The notes beneath the pieces are model-generated. The model made no database searches and was not told the origin of the DNA. It was given only the letters and a program-made list of their open reading frames with translations. 64,000 nucleotides of DNA, from contig NZ_JABSSU010000003.1 of assembly GCF_013213835.1 (NCBI RefSeq), forward strand, positions 487,796 to 551,795, read 5' to 3'. This DNA comes from Winogradskyella sp. (GTDB taxonomy: Bacteria; Bacteroidota; Bacteroidia; Flavobacteriales; Flavobacteriaceae). The position numbers were made by a program, and so were the translations under genes. This document shows positions 44,764 through 54,910 of the stretch, piece by piece; position 1 is the first letter of the stretch; each line of letters starts with the position of its first letter.

Positions 44764-47493
44764 CTACAACGTAGTCTTAATTGCTGCTTGTGCAGAGACT
44801 AAACGTGCAATTGGCACGCGGAAAGGAGAACAACTCACATAATCCATACCTGTATTATAGCAGAACTCTATAGAACTTGGCTCTCCACCATGTTCACCAC
44901 AAATTCCAACTTTTAAATTTGGTTTTGTACTTCTACCGCGTTCTGTTCCTATTTTTAATAATTGACCAACACCTTCTTGATCAATAACCTCAAATGGATC
45001 TACTTTTAAGATACCTTTTTCAATATATTTTGGCAAGAACTTGCTTGCATCATCTCTAGAATACCCAAATGTCATTTGAGTTAAATCATTTGTACCAAAT
45101 GAAAAGAAATCAGCTTTTTCAGCAATGAGGTCTGCCATAAGCGCAGCTCTTGGAATTTCTATCATTGTACCTACAGAATATTCAACAGAGTCATTTCGCT
45201 CTTTAAAAATAGTTTTGGCTGTTCTACGAATAATCTGCTCTTGCATTTCAAATTCTTTAACTGTACCAACTAAAGGAATCATTATTTCAGGTTTACAAAC
45301 TACTCCTCTTTCTTTTAAGTTAAGTGCAGCTTCAATAATTGCTCTTGCTTGCATCTCAGTAATTTCAGGATATGTGTTACCTAATCTACAACCTCTGTGA
45401 CCTAACATTGGGTTGAATTCTTCAAGTTCTGCCACTTTATTCTTAACAGCTTGTAATGAGATATGCATATCTTCAGCAAGTTCTTTTTGAGTAGCTAATT
45501 GGTGAGGTACGAATTCGTGTAATGGTGGATCTAAAAGTCTAATGGTTACGGCACAACCTTCCATTGCTTCAAAAATACCTTCAAAGTCAGAACGTTGCAT
45601 TGGTAATAATTCCTCTAATGCTTGTTTACGACCTTTAACAGTATCCGCTAAAATCATTTCTCGCATAGCTTTCATTCTGTCCAATTCAAAAAACATATGC
45701 TCTGTACGTGTTAGACCAATACCTTGTGCACCAAAACTACGTGCTACCTTTGCATCTCTTGGCGTATCGGCATTTGTTCTCACTTTTATTTCACCATACT
45801 TATCTGCTAAATTCATAATTTCTGCAAACTCACCGCTTAATTGAGGTTCTTTAGTGGCTACTTTACCTTCAATGATATTACCAGTAGATCCATTTAAAGA
45901 AATCCAATCACCTTCATGATATTTTTGATTTCCTATAGTCACTGTTCTTCTCTTATAATCAATTTTAAGTGCACCTGCACCAGAAATACAACATTTACCC
46001 ATACCTCTAGCAACAACAGCAGCATGAGACGTCATACCACCACGAGCGGTTAAGATACCTTTAGCTATGTTCATGCCTTCTAAATCTTCTGGTGATGTTT
46101 CAATTCTCACCAAAATACTGTTCTTGTATTTATCAGCTTCATCAGCAAAGAATACAATTTTACCAGTGGCTGCACCAGGCGAGGCTGGAAGACCTTGAGC
46201 GATAACTTTTGCTCGTTTTAGTGCCTCTGGATCAAACACAGGATGAAGCAATTCATCTAATTTATTAGGCTCTACTAACAATAAAGCTTCCTTCTCATCA
46301 ATCATACCTTCTTTTTGAAGATCCATTGCAATTTTAACCATGGCAGCACCAGTGCGCTTACCATTACGAGTTTGTAAGATCCAAAGTTTACCATCTTGAA
46401 TTGTAAACTCCATATCTTGCATGTCTCTATAATGCTTTTCTAAAATATCTTGATATGAGTTAAGCTCTGAGAATATGGTTGGCATTAACTCTTCTAATGA
46501 CGGATAATTCTCTGCACGATCTTTTTCTTCAATTTTAGCTAATTCTGCCCAACGTTGTGATCCAATTTTTGTGATCTGTTGTGGCGTTCTAACACCAGCT
46601 ACAACATCCTCACCTTGCGCATTAATAAGATATTCACCATTAAATATGTTTTCACCTGTACCTGCATCTCTAGTAAAACAAACACCAGTACCTGAGTTTT
46701 CGCCCATATTACCATATACCATGGCTTGCACGTTAACTGCAGTTCCCCAATCTGCTGGATAACTATTCATATTTTTGTAATACACAGCTCGATCGCCGTT
46801 CCAGCTATTAAATACCGCTATAATTGCACCCCAAAGCTGATCCCATGGATTTGTCGGGAAGTTTTTACCTGTTCTCTTTTTAACAGCATCTTTAAAATCG
46901 TAAACTAAATCTTGTAAATCTTGAAGTGTAAACTCAGTATCTAAAGTAATACCTCGCTTTTCTTTAAGATGCTCCATGATTTCTTCAAACGGATCTATAT
47001 CTTCTTTTGAAGCAGGCTTCATACCTAAAACGACACCACCATACATTTGAATAAAACGGCGATAAGAATCCCATGCAAATCTCTCGTTATTTGTCTTTTT
47101 AGCTAAACCTAAAACAACCTCATCATTAATACCTAAATTTAAAACGGTATCCATCATACCTGGCATCGATACTCTTGCACCAGATCTCACAGAGATTAAT
47201 AATGGATTATCCTTATCCCCAAAAGTAGCACCCATTTGAGATTCTATACTCGCCACTGAAGCTTCAACTTCATCTTTAATTAAATTGATAGCAGCAATCT
47301 GCCCTAGCTCATTGTATTCGGTACATACTTCTGTCGTAATTGTAAATCCAGGAGGAACAGGAATACCAATTGAACTCATTTCAGCAAGATTCGCACCTTT
47401 ACCTCCAAGAAGGTTACGCATCTCGCTGTTGCCATCTGCGGTTTTGTTACCAAATTTGAAGACTCTTTTCTTCACGTCTTGTAATACTTCCAA
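44764..47493 (-). CDS. ppdK: pyruvate, phosphate dikinase
   Basis: 909 residues. Reversible pyruvate + ATP + Pi to PEP + AMP + PPi in the cytoplasm. The N-terminal ATP-binding domain opens with GGKGANLAEMSSIGIPVPPGFTITTEVC (about 29-56). The swivelling phosphohistidine domain has GGMTSHAAVVARGMGKCCISG near 480. The C-terminal PEP/pyruvate barrel has GLTRTEHMFF and the ending KVGICGEHGGEPSSIEFC with the acid/base Cys. Full length for the family. Divergent from the fumarate-reductase genes, with an FNR-like box between them, which suggests use in anaerobic metabolism, either as PPi-saving glycolysis or for PEP supply. Confidence 0.97.
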   Translation of the reverse strand: MEVLQDVKKRVFKFGNKTADGNSEMRNLLGGKGANLAEMSSIGIPVPPGFTITTEVCTEYNELGQIAAINLIKDEVEASVASIESQMGATFGDKDNPLLISVRSGARVSMPGMMDTVLNLGINDEVVLGLAKKTNNERFAWDSYRRFIQMYGGVVLGMKPASKEDIDPFEEIMEHLKEKRGITLDTEFTLQDLQDLVYDFKDAVKKRTGKNFPTNPWDQLWGAIIAVFNSWNGDRAVYYKNMNSYPADWGTAVNVQAMVYGNMGENSGTGVCFTRDAGTGENIFNGEYLINAQGEDVVAGVRTPQQITKIGSQRWAELAKIEEKDRAENYPSLEELMPTIFSELNSYQDILEKHYRDMQDMEFTIQDGKLWILQTRNGKRTGAAMVKIAMDLQKEGMIDEKEALLLVEPNKLDELLHPVFDPEALKRAKVIAQGLPASPGAATGKIVFFADEADKYKNSILVRIETSPEDLEGMNIAKGILTARGGMTSHAAVVARGMGKCCISGAGALKIDYKRRTVTIGNQKYHEGDWISLNGSTGNIIEGKVATKEPQLSGEFAEIMNLADKYGEIKVRTNADTPRDAKVARSFGAQGIGLTRTEHMFFELDRMKAMREMILADTVKGRKQALEELLPMQRSDFEGIFEAMEGCAVTIRLLDPPLHEFVPHQLATQKELAEDMHISLQAVKNKVAELEEFNPMLGHRGCRLGNTYPEITEMQARAIIEAALNLKERGVVCKPEIMIPLVGTVKEFEMQEQIIRRTAKTIFKERNDSVEYSVGTMIEIPRAALMADLIAEKADFFSFGTNDLTQMTFGYSRDDASKFLPKYIEKGILKVDPFEVIDQEGVGQLLKIGTERGRSTKPNLKVGICGEHGGEPSSIEFCYNTGMDYVSCSPFRVPIARLVSAQAAIKTTL

Positions 47494-47533
47494 GATTTGT
47501 TATATTAAAATTATTTTATTTAAAAAGTTTCTA

Positions 47534-47541
47534 TAAAAGTA
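47534..47541 (-). promoter_or_regulatory. near-consensus -7 element for ppdK
   Basis: The minus strand reads TACTTTTA (consensus TAnnTTTG, one mismatch), about 41 bases upstream of the ppdK ATG. Its centre is 33 bp from the centre of the FNR-like box, the same as for pflB. Confidence 0.45.
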
Positions 47542-47563
47542 CTTCTTAGTATTACCAATTATT

Positions 47564-47577
47564 ATGATATAAATCAT
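47564..47577. promoter_or_regulatory. FNR/CRP-type box in the ppdK-frdA intergenic region
   Basis: ATGAT-ATAA-ATCAT, a perfect inverted repeat of the TTGAT-N4-ATCAA type. It is centred about 77 bp upstream of the ppdK ATG and 142 bp upstream of the frdA GTG. It fits class II activator placement for ppdK. Confidence 0.6.
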
Positions 47578-47662
47578 GTTAAGCCCTTTATTTACAAGGA
47601 ATAATAGTTTTTAAGGTATTCGTTCTAAAAAATTTAAAGAGATATCATTTTTAACAATTAAA

Positions 47663-47692
47663 GATGACATTTCTCATTTTTACTGTGTCATC
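47663..47692 (+). promoter_or_regulatory. inverted repeat in the frdA leader
   Basis: GATGACA (47663-47669), 16-base spacer, TGTCATC (47686-47692), ending 20 bases before the GTG start. It could be a two-turn operator or an RNA hairpin. Confidence 0.4.
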
Positions 47693-47712
47693 AAATCTCT
47701 ATTTTAGGTGCT

Positions 47713-49629
47713 GTGAAAACTATACTTAATACAAAAGTCCCAGAAGGACCATTAGAAAAAAAATGGAGCAATTATCAGTTGAATTCTCAACTCATAAATC
47801 CTGCAAATAAGAAGAAACTAAACGTTATTGTGGTTGGCTCTGGTCTTAGTGGTGCTGGTGCCGCTGCGACCTTAGCAGAACTTGGTTATGATGTAAAATG
47901 TTTTTGTTACCAAGATTCTGCAAGACGCGCGCATTCAGTCGCTGCTCAAGGTGGCATAAATGCTGCCAAAAACTATCAGCATGATGGTGATAGCGTCTAC
48001 AGAATGTTTTATGACACTTTAAAAGGTGGGGATTTTCGATCTAGAGAGGCTAACACATATCGTCTAGCAGAATTATCTGCTCCGTTAATTGATCATTTTG
48101 TACAACAAGGTGTGCCTTTTGCGAGAGAATATGGTGGCACACTTGTAAATCGAAGTTTTGGTGGTGTACAAGTACAAAGAACTTTTTATGCTCGCGGCCA
48201 AACAGGACAACAATTATTGTTGGCCGCCTACTCTCAGCTTTATAAAATGATTAAAGCCAAAAAGGTGCAAATGTATACGCGTAGTGAAATGATGGACTTA
48301 GTGGTTATTAATGGTAAAGCCAAAGGCATCATAGTTAGAAATTTGGTTTCTGGTGAATTAGAGCGCTATGCTGCAGATGCTGTAGTGTTGGCTACAGGAG
48401 GCTACTCAAGAGTGTTTCGATTGTCTACATTAGCCATTGGTTGTAATGGTAGTGCAATCTGGAAAGCTCATAAAAAAGGTGCATTTTTTGCTGCACCAAG
48501 TTTTACTCAGATTCACCCAACAGCGCTGCCACAATCAAGTGAAGCACAATCTAAACTGACACTAATGTCAGAATCACTTAGAAACGATGGTCGTATTTGG
48601 GTACCCAAACAAAAAGGAGATAAAAGATTACCAAAAGATATTCCAGAAAGCGAGCGTGACTATTACTTAGAGCGTCGTTATCCTAGTTTCGGAAATTTAG
48701 CACCTAGAGATATCGCGTCTAGAGCAGCTAAAGAAAGAATTGATACTGGATTTGGTGTTGGAAGACTTAAAAATGCGGTGTATTTAGATTTTAAACATGC
48801 TATTGAAAAATTTGGCCTAGATACTATTAAAGACCGCTATGGTAATCTATTTAAAATGTACCATAAAATTACCGGTATTGATGCCTACACAACACCAATG
48901 TTAATTTCTCCAGCTGCGCATTTTTCAATGGGAGGACTTTGGGTAGATTATGAATTAATGACTACAGTTCCTGGACTTTATGCTGTTGGGGAATGCAATT
49001 TCTCGGATCATGGTGCTAATCGTCTTGGAGCAAATAGTTTGTTACAAGCAAGTGTTGATGGTTACTTTATTTTACCCAATACGATAAATAATTATTTGGC
49101 TAATGAAATAAAATCTGATCATCCTTCAACAGATCATCCAGAATTTGATAATGCGGAAAAAAGCACACGTGCTCATATTAAAAACATTTTGTCCGTAAAC
49201 GGCACCAAAACCGTAGACCATTTTCATAGAGAACTCGGAAAAATTATGTGGAATGAGTGCGCAATGAGTCGAACAAAAGAAGGCCTAGAGAAAGCTATTG
49301 TTCAAATAAAGCAACTCAAAGAAGACTTCTGGACTGATGTTAAAGTTACAGGTGACTCTAACGAAATGAATACAGAACTTGAAAAAGCATATCGTTTAGC
49401 AGATTTTATTGAACTCGGAATTTTAATGTGTACAGATGCCTTACAGCGAGACGAATCTTGCGGTGCACATTTTAGGGAAGAATTCCAAACTAAAGATGGT
49501 GAAGCAATGCGCGTAGACGATGATTACGCTTATGTGTCCGCATGGGAATATGATAATGGTAATTTCAATCTCCACAAGGAAGAATTAGAATTCCAATTTG
49601 TAACACCAACAGTAAGAAGCTATAAATAA
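47713..49629 (+). CDS. frdA: fumarate reductase / succinate dehydrogenase flavoprotein subunit
   Basis: 638 residues starting at GTG; an in-frame TGA at 47665-47667 and no ATG before residue 90 force this start. FAD-binding dinucleotide fold: [19 protein letters not shown] near 40-58. The stretch [24 protein letters not shown] has the His that carries covalent FAD in the family. [18 protein letters not shown] and the active-site SCGAHFREE follow. Length and motifs fit the SdhA/FrdA form of Bacteroidota. The iron-sulfur subunit gene follows after 6 bases, but no cytochrome b subunit gene is next to it. Direction (fumarate reduction) is inferred from the fermentation neighbours. Confidence 0.9.
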   Translation: MKTILNTKVPEGPLEKKWSNYQLNSQLINPANKKKLNVIVVGSGLSGAGAAATLAELGYDVKCFCYQDSARRAHSVAAQGGINAAKNYQHDGDSVYRMFYDTLKGGDFRSREANTYRLAELSAPLIDHFVQQGVPFAREYGGTLVNRSFGGVQVQRTFYARGQTGQQLLLAAYSQLYKMIKAKKVQMYTRSEMMDLVVINGKAKGIIVRNLVSGELERYAADAVVLATGGYSRVFRLSTLAIGCNGSAIWKAHKKGAFFAAPSFTQIHPTALPQSSEAQSKLTLMSESLRNDGRIWVPKQKGDKRLPKDIPESERDYYLERRYPSFGNLAPRDIASRAAKERIDTGFGVGRLKNAVYLDFKHAIEKFGLDTIKDRYGNLFKMYHKITGIDAYTTPMLISPAAHFSMGGLWVDYELMTTVPGLYAVGECNFSDHGANRLGANSLLQASVDGYFILPNTINNYLANEIKSDHPSTDHPEFDNAEKSTRAHIKNILSVNGTKTVDHFHRELGKIMWNECAMSRTKEGLEKAIVQIKQLKEDFWTDVKVTGDSNEMNTELEKAYRLADFIELGILMCTDALQRDESCGAHFREEFQTKDGEAMRVDDDYAYVSAWEYDNGNFNLHKEELEFQFVTPTVRSYK

Positions 49630-49635
49630 ATTAAC

Positions 49636-50373
49636 ATGAAGGTAACCTTTAAAATATGGCGTCAAGACAATCCGAATTCGGATGGAAGTTTTAAATCTTA
49701 TGAATTAGACAACTTAACTGAAGACATGTCTTTTCTTGAAGCTTTAGATCAGCTTAATGAAGAATTGGTTTTAAAAGATGAAAAAGTTATTGCTTATGAA
49801 TACGATTGTCGCGAAGGTATCTGTGGCCAATGTGGAGTCTTTATTAATGGTAGAGCTCATGGACCTCATGCTAATATGACGACATGTCAATTGCATATGA
49901 GAAGTTTTCAGGATGGTGATACCATTACTGTTGAACCTTGGCGTGCAAAAGCTTTTCCAATAATTAAGGATTTGGTTGTAGATCGTTCGGCTTTTGATCG
50001 TATTATTGAAGCTGGTGCGTACATCAGTTCTAAAACTGGTACTGCACCGGAAGCAAATGCCATTCCAATACCAAAATCAGTAGCCGATAAAGCAATGGAT
50101 GCTGCGGCTTGTATAGGATGTGGTGCTTGTGTGGCCACATGTAAAAATTCTTCTGCTGTTCTTTTTACCTCAGCTAAAATCATTCATTTTAATAATTTAC
50201 CTCAAGGAAAAGCTGAAGCTAAAGACAGACTGCAACAAATGACTTACCAAATGGATCTAGAAGGATTTGGAAATTGTACCAATACAGGAGCTTGCGAAGT
50301 GGAATGCCCGGAAGGGATTTCAATAAAAAATATTGCCGAATTAAATTCTAGCTGGATAAAGTCCATGTTTTAA
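49636..50373 (+). CDS. frdB: fumarate reductase / succinate dehydrogenase iron-sulfur subunit
   Basis: 245 residues. The N-terminal ferredoxin domain binds 2Fe-2S through CREGICGQC (Cys58, 63, 66) and Cys84 in TTCQLHMR. The C-terminal domain has CIGCGACVATCKNSSAVLF near 157-175 and CTNTGACEVECPEGISI near 213-229 for the 4Fe-4S and 3Fe-4S clusters. It carries electrons between FrdA and a quinone site, normally formed with a membrane anchor that is not encoded here. The gene ends at a bidirectional terminator. Confidence 0.92.
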   Translation: MKVTFKIWRQDNPNSDGSFKSYELDNLTEDMSFLEALDQLNEELVLKDEKVIAYEYDCREGICGQCGVFINGRAHGPHANMTTCQLHMRSFQDGDTITVEPWRAKAFPIIKDLVVDRSAFDRIIEAGAYISSKTGTAPEANAIPIPKSVADKAMDAAACIGCGACVATCKNSSAVLFTSAKIIHFNNLPQGKAEAKDRLQQMTYQMDLEGFGNCTNTGACEVECPEGISIKNIAELNSSWIKSMF

Positions 50374-50396
50374 TTTCATAATCATTACTTAAAATG

Positions 50397-50432
50397 AAAA
50401 AGCCAATAATGAATAATCACTATTGGCTTTTT
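50397..50432. terminator. bidirectional terminator between frdB and the MFS gene
   Basis: 12-bp perfect stem AAAAAGCCAATA / TATTGGCTTTTT (50397-50408, 50421-50432), 12-base loop. Confidence 0.88.
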
Positions 50433-50466
50433 ACGTCATATTGAATATAAAAAAATAGAACCCTAG

Positions 50467-51735
50467 CTAAGCTAGTTTAAGTTTTTTATGCAAACGTTTG
50501 TCTTTATCTTGATGTGCTTTGTCCACGGTTCGTTTCATGAATAAGGAAACAACTAAAGCAACAACAAATAATCCTACAAACACCATAAGTGTTGTGTCTA
50601 ATGAACCTGTTGCCTTTTTAACCATATCGTAAACTGTTGGACCAACCACACCAGCTAAAGCCCATGCTGTTAAGACCATACCATGAATTGCACCTAATTG
50701 TTTTGTTCCGAATAAATCTCCTAAAAATGCAGGAAGCGTCGCAAAACCACCACCATACATAGTTATTACAGTAAATAACACCACCAAGAAAACTATTTCT
50801 ACACCAATTTTTGGTAACAAGAAAAAAGCTAAAATTTGAAATCCAAAGAAGATGATATAGGTATTAGCTCTTCCTAAATAGTCAGATAAACTTGACCATA
50901 AAATTCTACCTAATCCATTAAACACTCCAATAAGACCGACTACAGCAGCAGCTTCCATTGGTGTATAATTCAATTTTTCTTGCATCATCGGACTTGCTGC
51001 AGAAATTATTGCAATACCACAGGCAATGTTTATGAACATCATAATCCAGATGTAATAGAAACGGTTGGTTTTTAAAGCTTCATTTGCTGAAATATTTGCT
51101 AAATCCTTTTTTATTGTTTTGCCTTCACCAGGCTTAAAACCTTCAGGTAAATAACCTTCTGGTGGACGCTCAATATATCTTGCAGATGATAAAATGAGTA
51201 TCATATAAATAAGACCTAAGATGTAAAAAGCATTAGATACACCAACATAGTTAAATAATGATTGCATTACAGGTCCAAATATCAAAGCTGCAAAACCAAA
51301 ACCCATAATCGCCATTCCGGTTGCTAATCCGCGTCTATCCGGAAACCATTTTACCAATGTACTTACTGGTGTTATATAACCTAAACCAAGACCAATACCA
51401 CCAATAACACCATAGCATAAATAAAACAGCCATAATGATTCTAATTGTACTGCCAAACCAGAACCTAAAATACCTACACCATAGAATAATCCGGCTGCGG
51501 TTCCACTTACTTTAGGGCCAACTTTCTCAACCCATCTTCCTAAAAATGCTGCAGAAAGCCCCAATAATAAAATAGCAATTTTAAATGCCCATTTTATGAC
51601 ACTTCCATCTACATCAAATATATCTTTTACTGGATTGGTCATTACTGAATAGGCATATACCGAACCAATAGAAATATGAATTCCTACGGCAGAAGCAGCA
51701 ATTAACCAACGATTTTTTAGTTTTTGTGTTTTCAT
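50467..51735 (-). CDS. MFS transporter of the oxalate/formate antiporter (OFA) family
   Basis: 422 residues, 12 hydrophobic segments. The N-terminus RWLIAASAVGIHISIGSVYAYSVMTNPVKDIF matches the OFA pattern, as do GIGLGLGYITPVSTLVKWFPDRRGLATGMAIMGFG (between segments 4 and 5) and GGFATLPAFLGDLFGTKQLGAIHG (segment 10). OFA members move oxalate, formate, lactate or similar monocarboxylates. Placed next to pflA and pflB on the same strand, it may export formate or pyruvate-derived acids; the substrate is inferred from context. The pflA gene ends 34 bases upstream. Confidence 0.88.
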   Translation of the reverse strand: MKTQKLKNRWLIAASAVGIHISIGSVYAYSVMTNPVKDIFDVDGSVIKWAFKIAILLLGLSAAFLGRWVEKVGPKVSGTAAGLFYGVGILGSGLAVQLESLWLFYLCYGVIGGIGLGLGYITPVSTLVKWFPDRRGLATGMAIMGFGFAALIFGPVMQSLFNYVGVSNAFYILGLIYMILILSSARYIERPPEGYLPEGFKPGEGKTIKKDLANISANEALKTNRFYYIWIMMFINIACGIAIISAASPMMQEKLNYTPMEAAAVVGLIGVFNGLGRILWSSLSDYLGRANTYIIFFGFQILAFFLLPKIGVEIVFLVVLFTVITMYGGGFATLPAFLGDLFGTKQLGAIHGMVLTAWALAGVVGPTVYDMVKKATGSLDTTLMVFVGLFVVALVVSLFMKRTVDKAHQDKDKRLHKKLKLA

Positions 51736-51769
51736 GTTTTCTTAAAAGTCTACAGATAGCATTACTATC

Positions 51770-52543
51770 TTAATTCACTCTTACCTCTTTAAAATACTGC
51801 TGAAGTATATCTACGGCTGCATCAATTTCTTCTGCTGTGTTTTCTCTGGCGTCTTTTAAAGGATAATTCATTCCCATGGTTTCCCATTTGTGGACACCTA
51901 ACGTATGGTATGGCTGAATCTCAATCTTTTCTATAGTCTCATAATCCTTAAAATAATCACCCATAGAATGAAGAAGTTCAGGTTTCCCTGTAATTTCAGG
52001 AATTAAAACATAGCGTAACCACATTGGTTTGCCTGAAGCCTCGCGATATTTGGCAAAATTGAAAGTCGTTTCTTTATTTTTCTGACCTGTGATGTATTGA
52101 AAACCTTCTTCAGTCATATGTTTAATATCTAACATCACTAAATCCGTATACTCATCTAACAATTCTTCCGTAAAATGATTAAGAATTCTTCCGTTGGTAT
52201 CTAGATTTGTATGAATGCCTTCTTCTTTCAATCTTTTGAAGAACTGCACCAAAGCTTTAGATTGTAATACTGGTTCACCACCAGATACTGTAACTCCACC
52301 TTTTTTACCAAAATATGGTTTTTGTCTAACCGCTTGCTGTACCAAATCTTCGATATCATATTCCTTACCAGCATGTGTATCTATGGTATCAGGATTATGA
52401 CAATACAAACAATTGAGTTTACAACCTTGTAAAAACACAATCATTCGAACACCAGGACCATCATGTGTACCCATAGATTCTATAGAATGAACTCGCAGTA
52501 TGTTATCTTTAGTATTGATAATTATTAGTTTTAAAATTAGCAC
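51770..52543 (-). CDS. pflA: pyruvate formate-lyase activating enzyme
   Basis: 257 residues from a GTG at 52541-52543; no ATG precedes the conserved RVHSIESMGTHDGPG, so GTG is the only usual start. Radical-SAM motif CKLNCLYC (Cys41, 45, 48), followed by GGVTVSGGEPVLQ and TNLDTNGR. It uses a 4Fe-4S cluster and SAM to form the glycyl radical on PflB, only under anaerobic conditions. The start codon lies in the stem of a 36-base hairpin between pflB and pflA. Same strand as pflB, 61 bases downstream of it. Confidence 0.95.
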   Translation of the reverse strand: MLILKLIIINTKDNILRVHSIESMGTHDGPGVRMIVFLQGCKLNCLYCHNPDTIDTHAGKEYDIEDLVQQAVRQKPYFGKKGGVTVSGGEPVLQSKALVQFFKRLKEEGIHTNLDTNGRILNHFTEELLDEYTDLVMLDIKHMTEEGFQYITGQKNKETTFNFAKYREASGKPMWLRYVLIPEITGKPELLHSMGDYFKDYETIEKIEIQPYHTLGVHKWETMGMNYPLKDARENTAEEIDAAVDILQQYFKEVRVN

Positions 52544-52577
52544 CTAAAAACAAGACTTTGACGTCTCATTTTTAGGT
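52542..52577 (-). promoter_or_regulatory. hairpin covering the pflA start codon
   Basis: Outer arms ACCTAAAAA (52542-52550) and TTTTTAGGT (52569-52577), a 2x2 mismatch, and inner arms AGAC / GTCT with a 6-base loop. Two bases of the GTG start codon are paired, so it may lower pflA translation or stabilise the processed pflB message. Confidence 0.5.
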
Positions 52578-52604
52578 ACTAGTATTAATAAATAGAGTTG
52601 TTTC

Positions 52605-54830
52605 TTAAATTGATTCGTGGAAAGACCTAGTAATGACTTCCATTTGTTGCTCTCTAGTTAAGCGGACAAAGTTTACAGCATAACCAGAAACTCTAATAGT
52701 TAATTGTGGATATTCCTCAGGATGTTCCATAGCATCCAATAATGTTTCTTTATCCAAAACATTAACGTTAACGTGTTGTGCACCTTTTAAGAAGTAACCG
52801 TCTAAAATTGATGTTAAGTTATCAATTCGGTCTTCATCTGTTGCACCCAAAGATTTTGGAACTATAGAAAATGTATTTGAAATTCCATCTAATGAATCAT
52901 TGTAGTCAATTTTTGCAACCGAGCTTAATGAAGCAATTGCACCATTTGCATCTCTACCATGCATTGGGTTTGCACCTGGCGCAAATGGCACGCCCATAGC
53001 TCTACCATCTGGTGTAGCACCTGTTTTTTTACCATAAACTACATTTGATGTAATGGTAAGTACAGACATTGTTGGTTGTGCATCTTTATAAACCGACAGT
53101 TGTTTTAATTCATTATTAAAATCTGCAACGGCATTTGCTGCTAAAACGTCAACGCGATCATCATCATTACCATAGCAAGGGAATTCACCTTCAATTTTAA
53201 AATCTACAGTTAAACCTTCTTCATTTCTAATTGGCGTTACTTTAGCATATTTAATTGCAGAAAGCGAATCGGCTACGATTGAAACACCTGCAACACCATA
53301 TGCAATATCAATACTTGGATTGGTATCTATAAGTGCCATCTGAGCTTTTTCGTAGTAGTACTTATCATGCATGTAATGAATAATATTCATCGCATCATTG
53401 TACACTCTAGCTACTTCTTTCATAGCAATTTTGTAGTTCGCCATGACTTCATCGTAATCTAAAACTTCTGATGTTAAAGGTTTAATACCATCAACCATTT
53501 GAGTTCCTGTGATTTCACAACGTCCGCCATTTAAAGCTAATAATAAGGTCTTAGCAAGATTTGTTCTTGCACCAAAGAATTGAATAGATTTACCTAACTC
53601 TTGGTAAGACACACAACAAGCAATACCATAATCATCAGAACCACGAGTTACGCGCATTAATTCATCATTTTCAAATTGAATTGACGATGTATCAATAGCA
53701 ACTTTAGAACAGAAATCTTTGAAGTTTTGAGGTAATTCTCTAGACCAAAGAATTGTCATGTTTGGTTCTGGTGAAGGTCCTAAATTGTATAAGGTATTTA
53801 AGAAACGGAACGATGTTTTAGTCACCTTAGTTCTTCCATCTTCAAACATACCACCAATAGCTTCAGTTACCCAAGTTGGGTCACCAGCAAAAATTTCGTC
53901 ATAAGCACTCATTCTTAAATGACGTACCATACGTAATTTCATTACAAATTGGTCTATCATTTCTTGAGCTTCAACTTCTGTAATAAGACCTTCTTGTAAA
54001 TCTTCTTCTATATAAATATCTAAAAATGTAGATACATTACCCAAAGACATTGCTGCACCATCTTGTTCTTTTACTGCAGCTAAATAACCCATATACGTCC
54101 ATTGTACTGCTTCTCTTGCATTTTCAGCAGGACGCGTTAAGTCTAAGTTATATTTAGCACCAAGCGCTATGATTTCTTTTAATGCCTTAATTTGGTCTGT
54201 AACTTCTTCACGTAATCTTATGACAGCATCTGTCATAGGACCAGTAATATTGGTTAAATCGCGTTTTTTAGCTTCTATTAATGCATTAACACCATATAAA
54301 GCGATACGACGATAATCACCTATAATTCTACCACGTGCATAATTATCTGGCAAACCAGTTAAAAACCCTAAAGAACGGTATTTTTTAATCTCTTCGTTAT
54401 ATGCAGCAAATACACCATCATTATGGGTTTTTACATATTTTGAAAATAATTCAGTAAGATTTTCATTGGGTTTAACACCTTGCTCAGCAAGTGCTTTTTG
54501 TACCACTTTAAAACCACCAAAAGGTTTCATGGTTCTTTTAAGTAATTCGTCTGTTTGTAAACCTACGATAACTTCATTGTCCTTGTCTATATAACCGGCA
54601 CTAAAAGCACTAATTGTAGAAATTGTGTCTGTATCTAGGCATCTAACTCCATTGTTTTTTCTTTCTTCTAATGTAGCTTGTTTACATACCGCCCATAATT
54701 TTTGGGTTTTGTTGCTTGGACCAACCAAAAATTCGTGTGTTCCATAATAAGGTGTAATGTTATTGAAGACGAAATTCCTAACATCAATCTTATCCGTCCA
54801 AATTCCTGGTTTAAAATGTTTTACTTCCAT
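52605..54830 (-). CDS. pflB: formate C-acetyltransferase (pyruvate formate-lyase)
   Basis: 741 residues, close to the 760 of E. coli PflB. Converts pyruvate + CoA to acetyl-CoA + formate without oxygen. The active-site pair of adjacent Cys is in [13 protein letters not shown] near 400. The glycyl-radical motif is RVSGYAVNF with Gly716, 26 residues from the end. [14 protein letters not shown] and [17 protein letters not shown] are also typical. True PFL rather than a diol dehydratase or glycyl-radical decarboxylase, judged from the Cys-Cys pair and the adjacent activase. An FNR-like box and a -7 element lie upstream. Confidence 0.97.
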   Translation of the reverse strand: MEVKHFKPGIWTDKIDVRNFVFNNITPYYGTHEFLVGPSNKTQKLWAVCKQATLEERKNNGVRCLDTDTISTISAFSAGYIDKDNEVIVGLQTDELLKRTMKPFGGFKVVQKALAEQGVKPNENLTELFSKYVKTHNDGVFAAYNEEIKKYRSLGFLTGLPDNYARGRIIGDYRRIALYGVNALIEAKKRDLTNITGPMTDAVIRLREEVTDQIKALKEIIALGAKYNLDLTRPAENAREAVQWTYMGYLAAVKEQDGAAMSLGNVSTFLDIYIEEDLQEGLITEVEAQEMIDQFVMKLRMVRHLRMSAYDEIFAGDPTWVTEAIGGMFEDGRTKVTKTSFRFLNTLYNLGPSPEPNMTILWSRELPQNFKDFCSKVAIDTSSIQFENDELMRVTRGSDDYGIACCVSYQELGKSIQFFGARTNLAKTLLLALNGGRCEITGTQMVDGIKPLTSEVLDYDEVMANYKIAMKEVARVYNDAMNIIHYMHDKYYYEKAQMALIDTNPSIDIAYGVAGVSIVADSLSAIKYAKVTPIRNEEGLTVDFKIEGEFPCYGNDDDRVDVLAANAVADFNNELKQLSVYKDAQPTMSVLTITSNVVYGKKTGATPDGRAMGVPFAPGANPMHGRDANGAIASLSSVAKIDYNDSLDGISNTFSIVPKSLGATDEDRIDNLTSILDGYFLKGAQHVNVNVLDKETLLDAMEHPEEYPQLTIRVSGYAVNFVRLTREQQMEVITRSFHESI

Positions 54831-54880
54831 TACTCTATTTATTTAAGATATTGAAAAATTATATGCGCTTTTTATACTCT

Positions 54881-54888
54881 CAAAGTTA
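54881..54888 (-). promoter_or_regulatory. -7 element for pflB
   Basis: The minus strand reads TAACTTTG, an exact match, 50 bases before the pflB ATG. The -33 position lacks TTG, as expected for an activator-dependent promoter. Confidence 0.6.
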
Positions 54889-54910
54889 GCAACAGAACAC
54901 GTGAAGATTT

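Noticed and set aside
47683..47712. Upstream CTG as start of frdA
   Set aside because: CTG is rarely used; GTG 47713 gives a normal FrdA N-terminus and lies after the inverted repeat.
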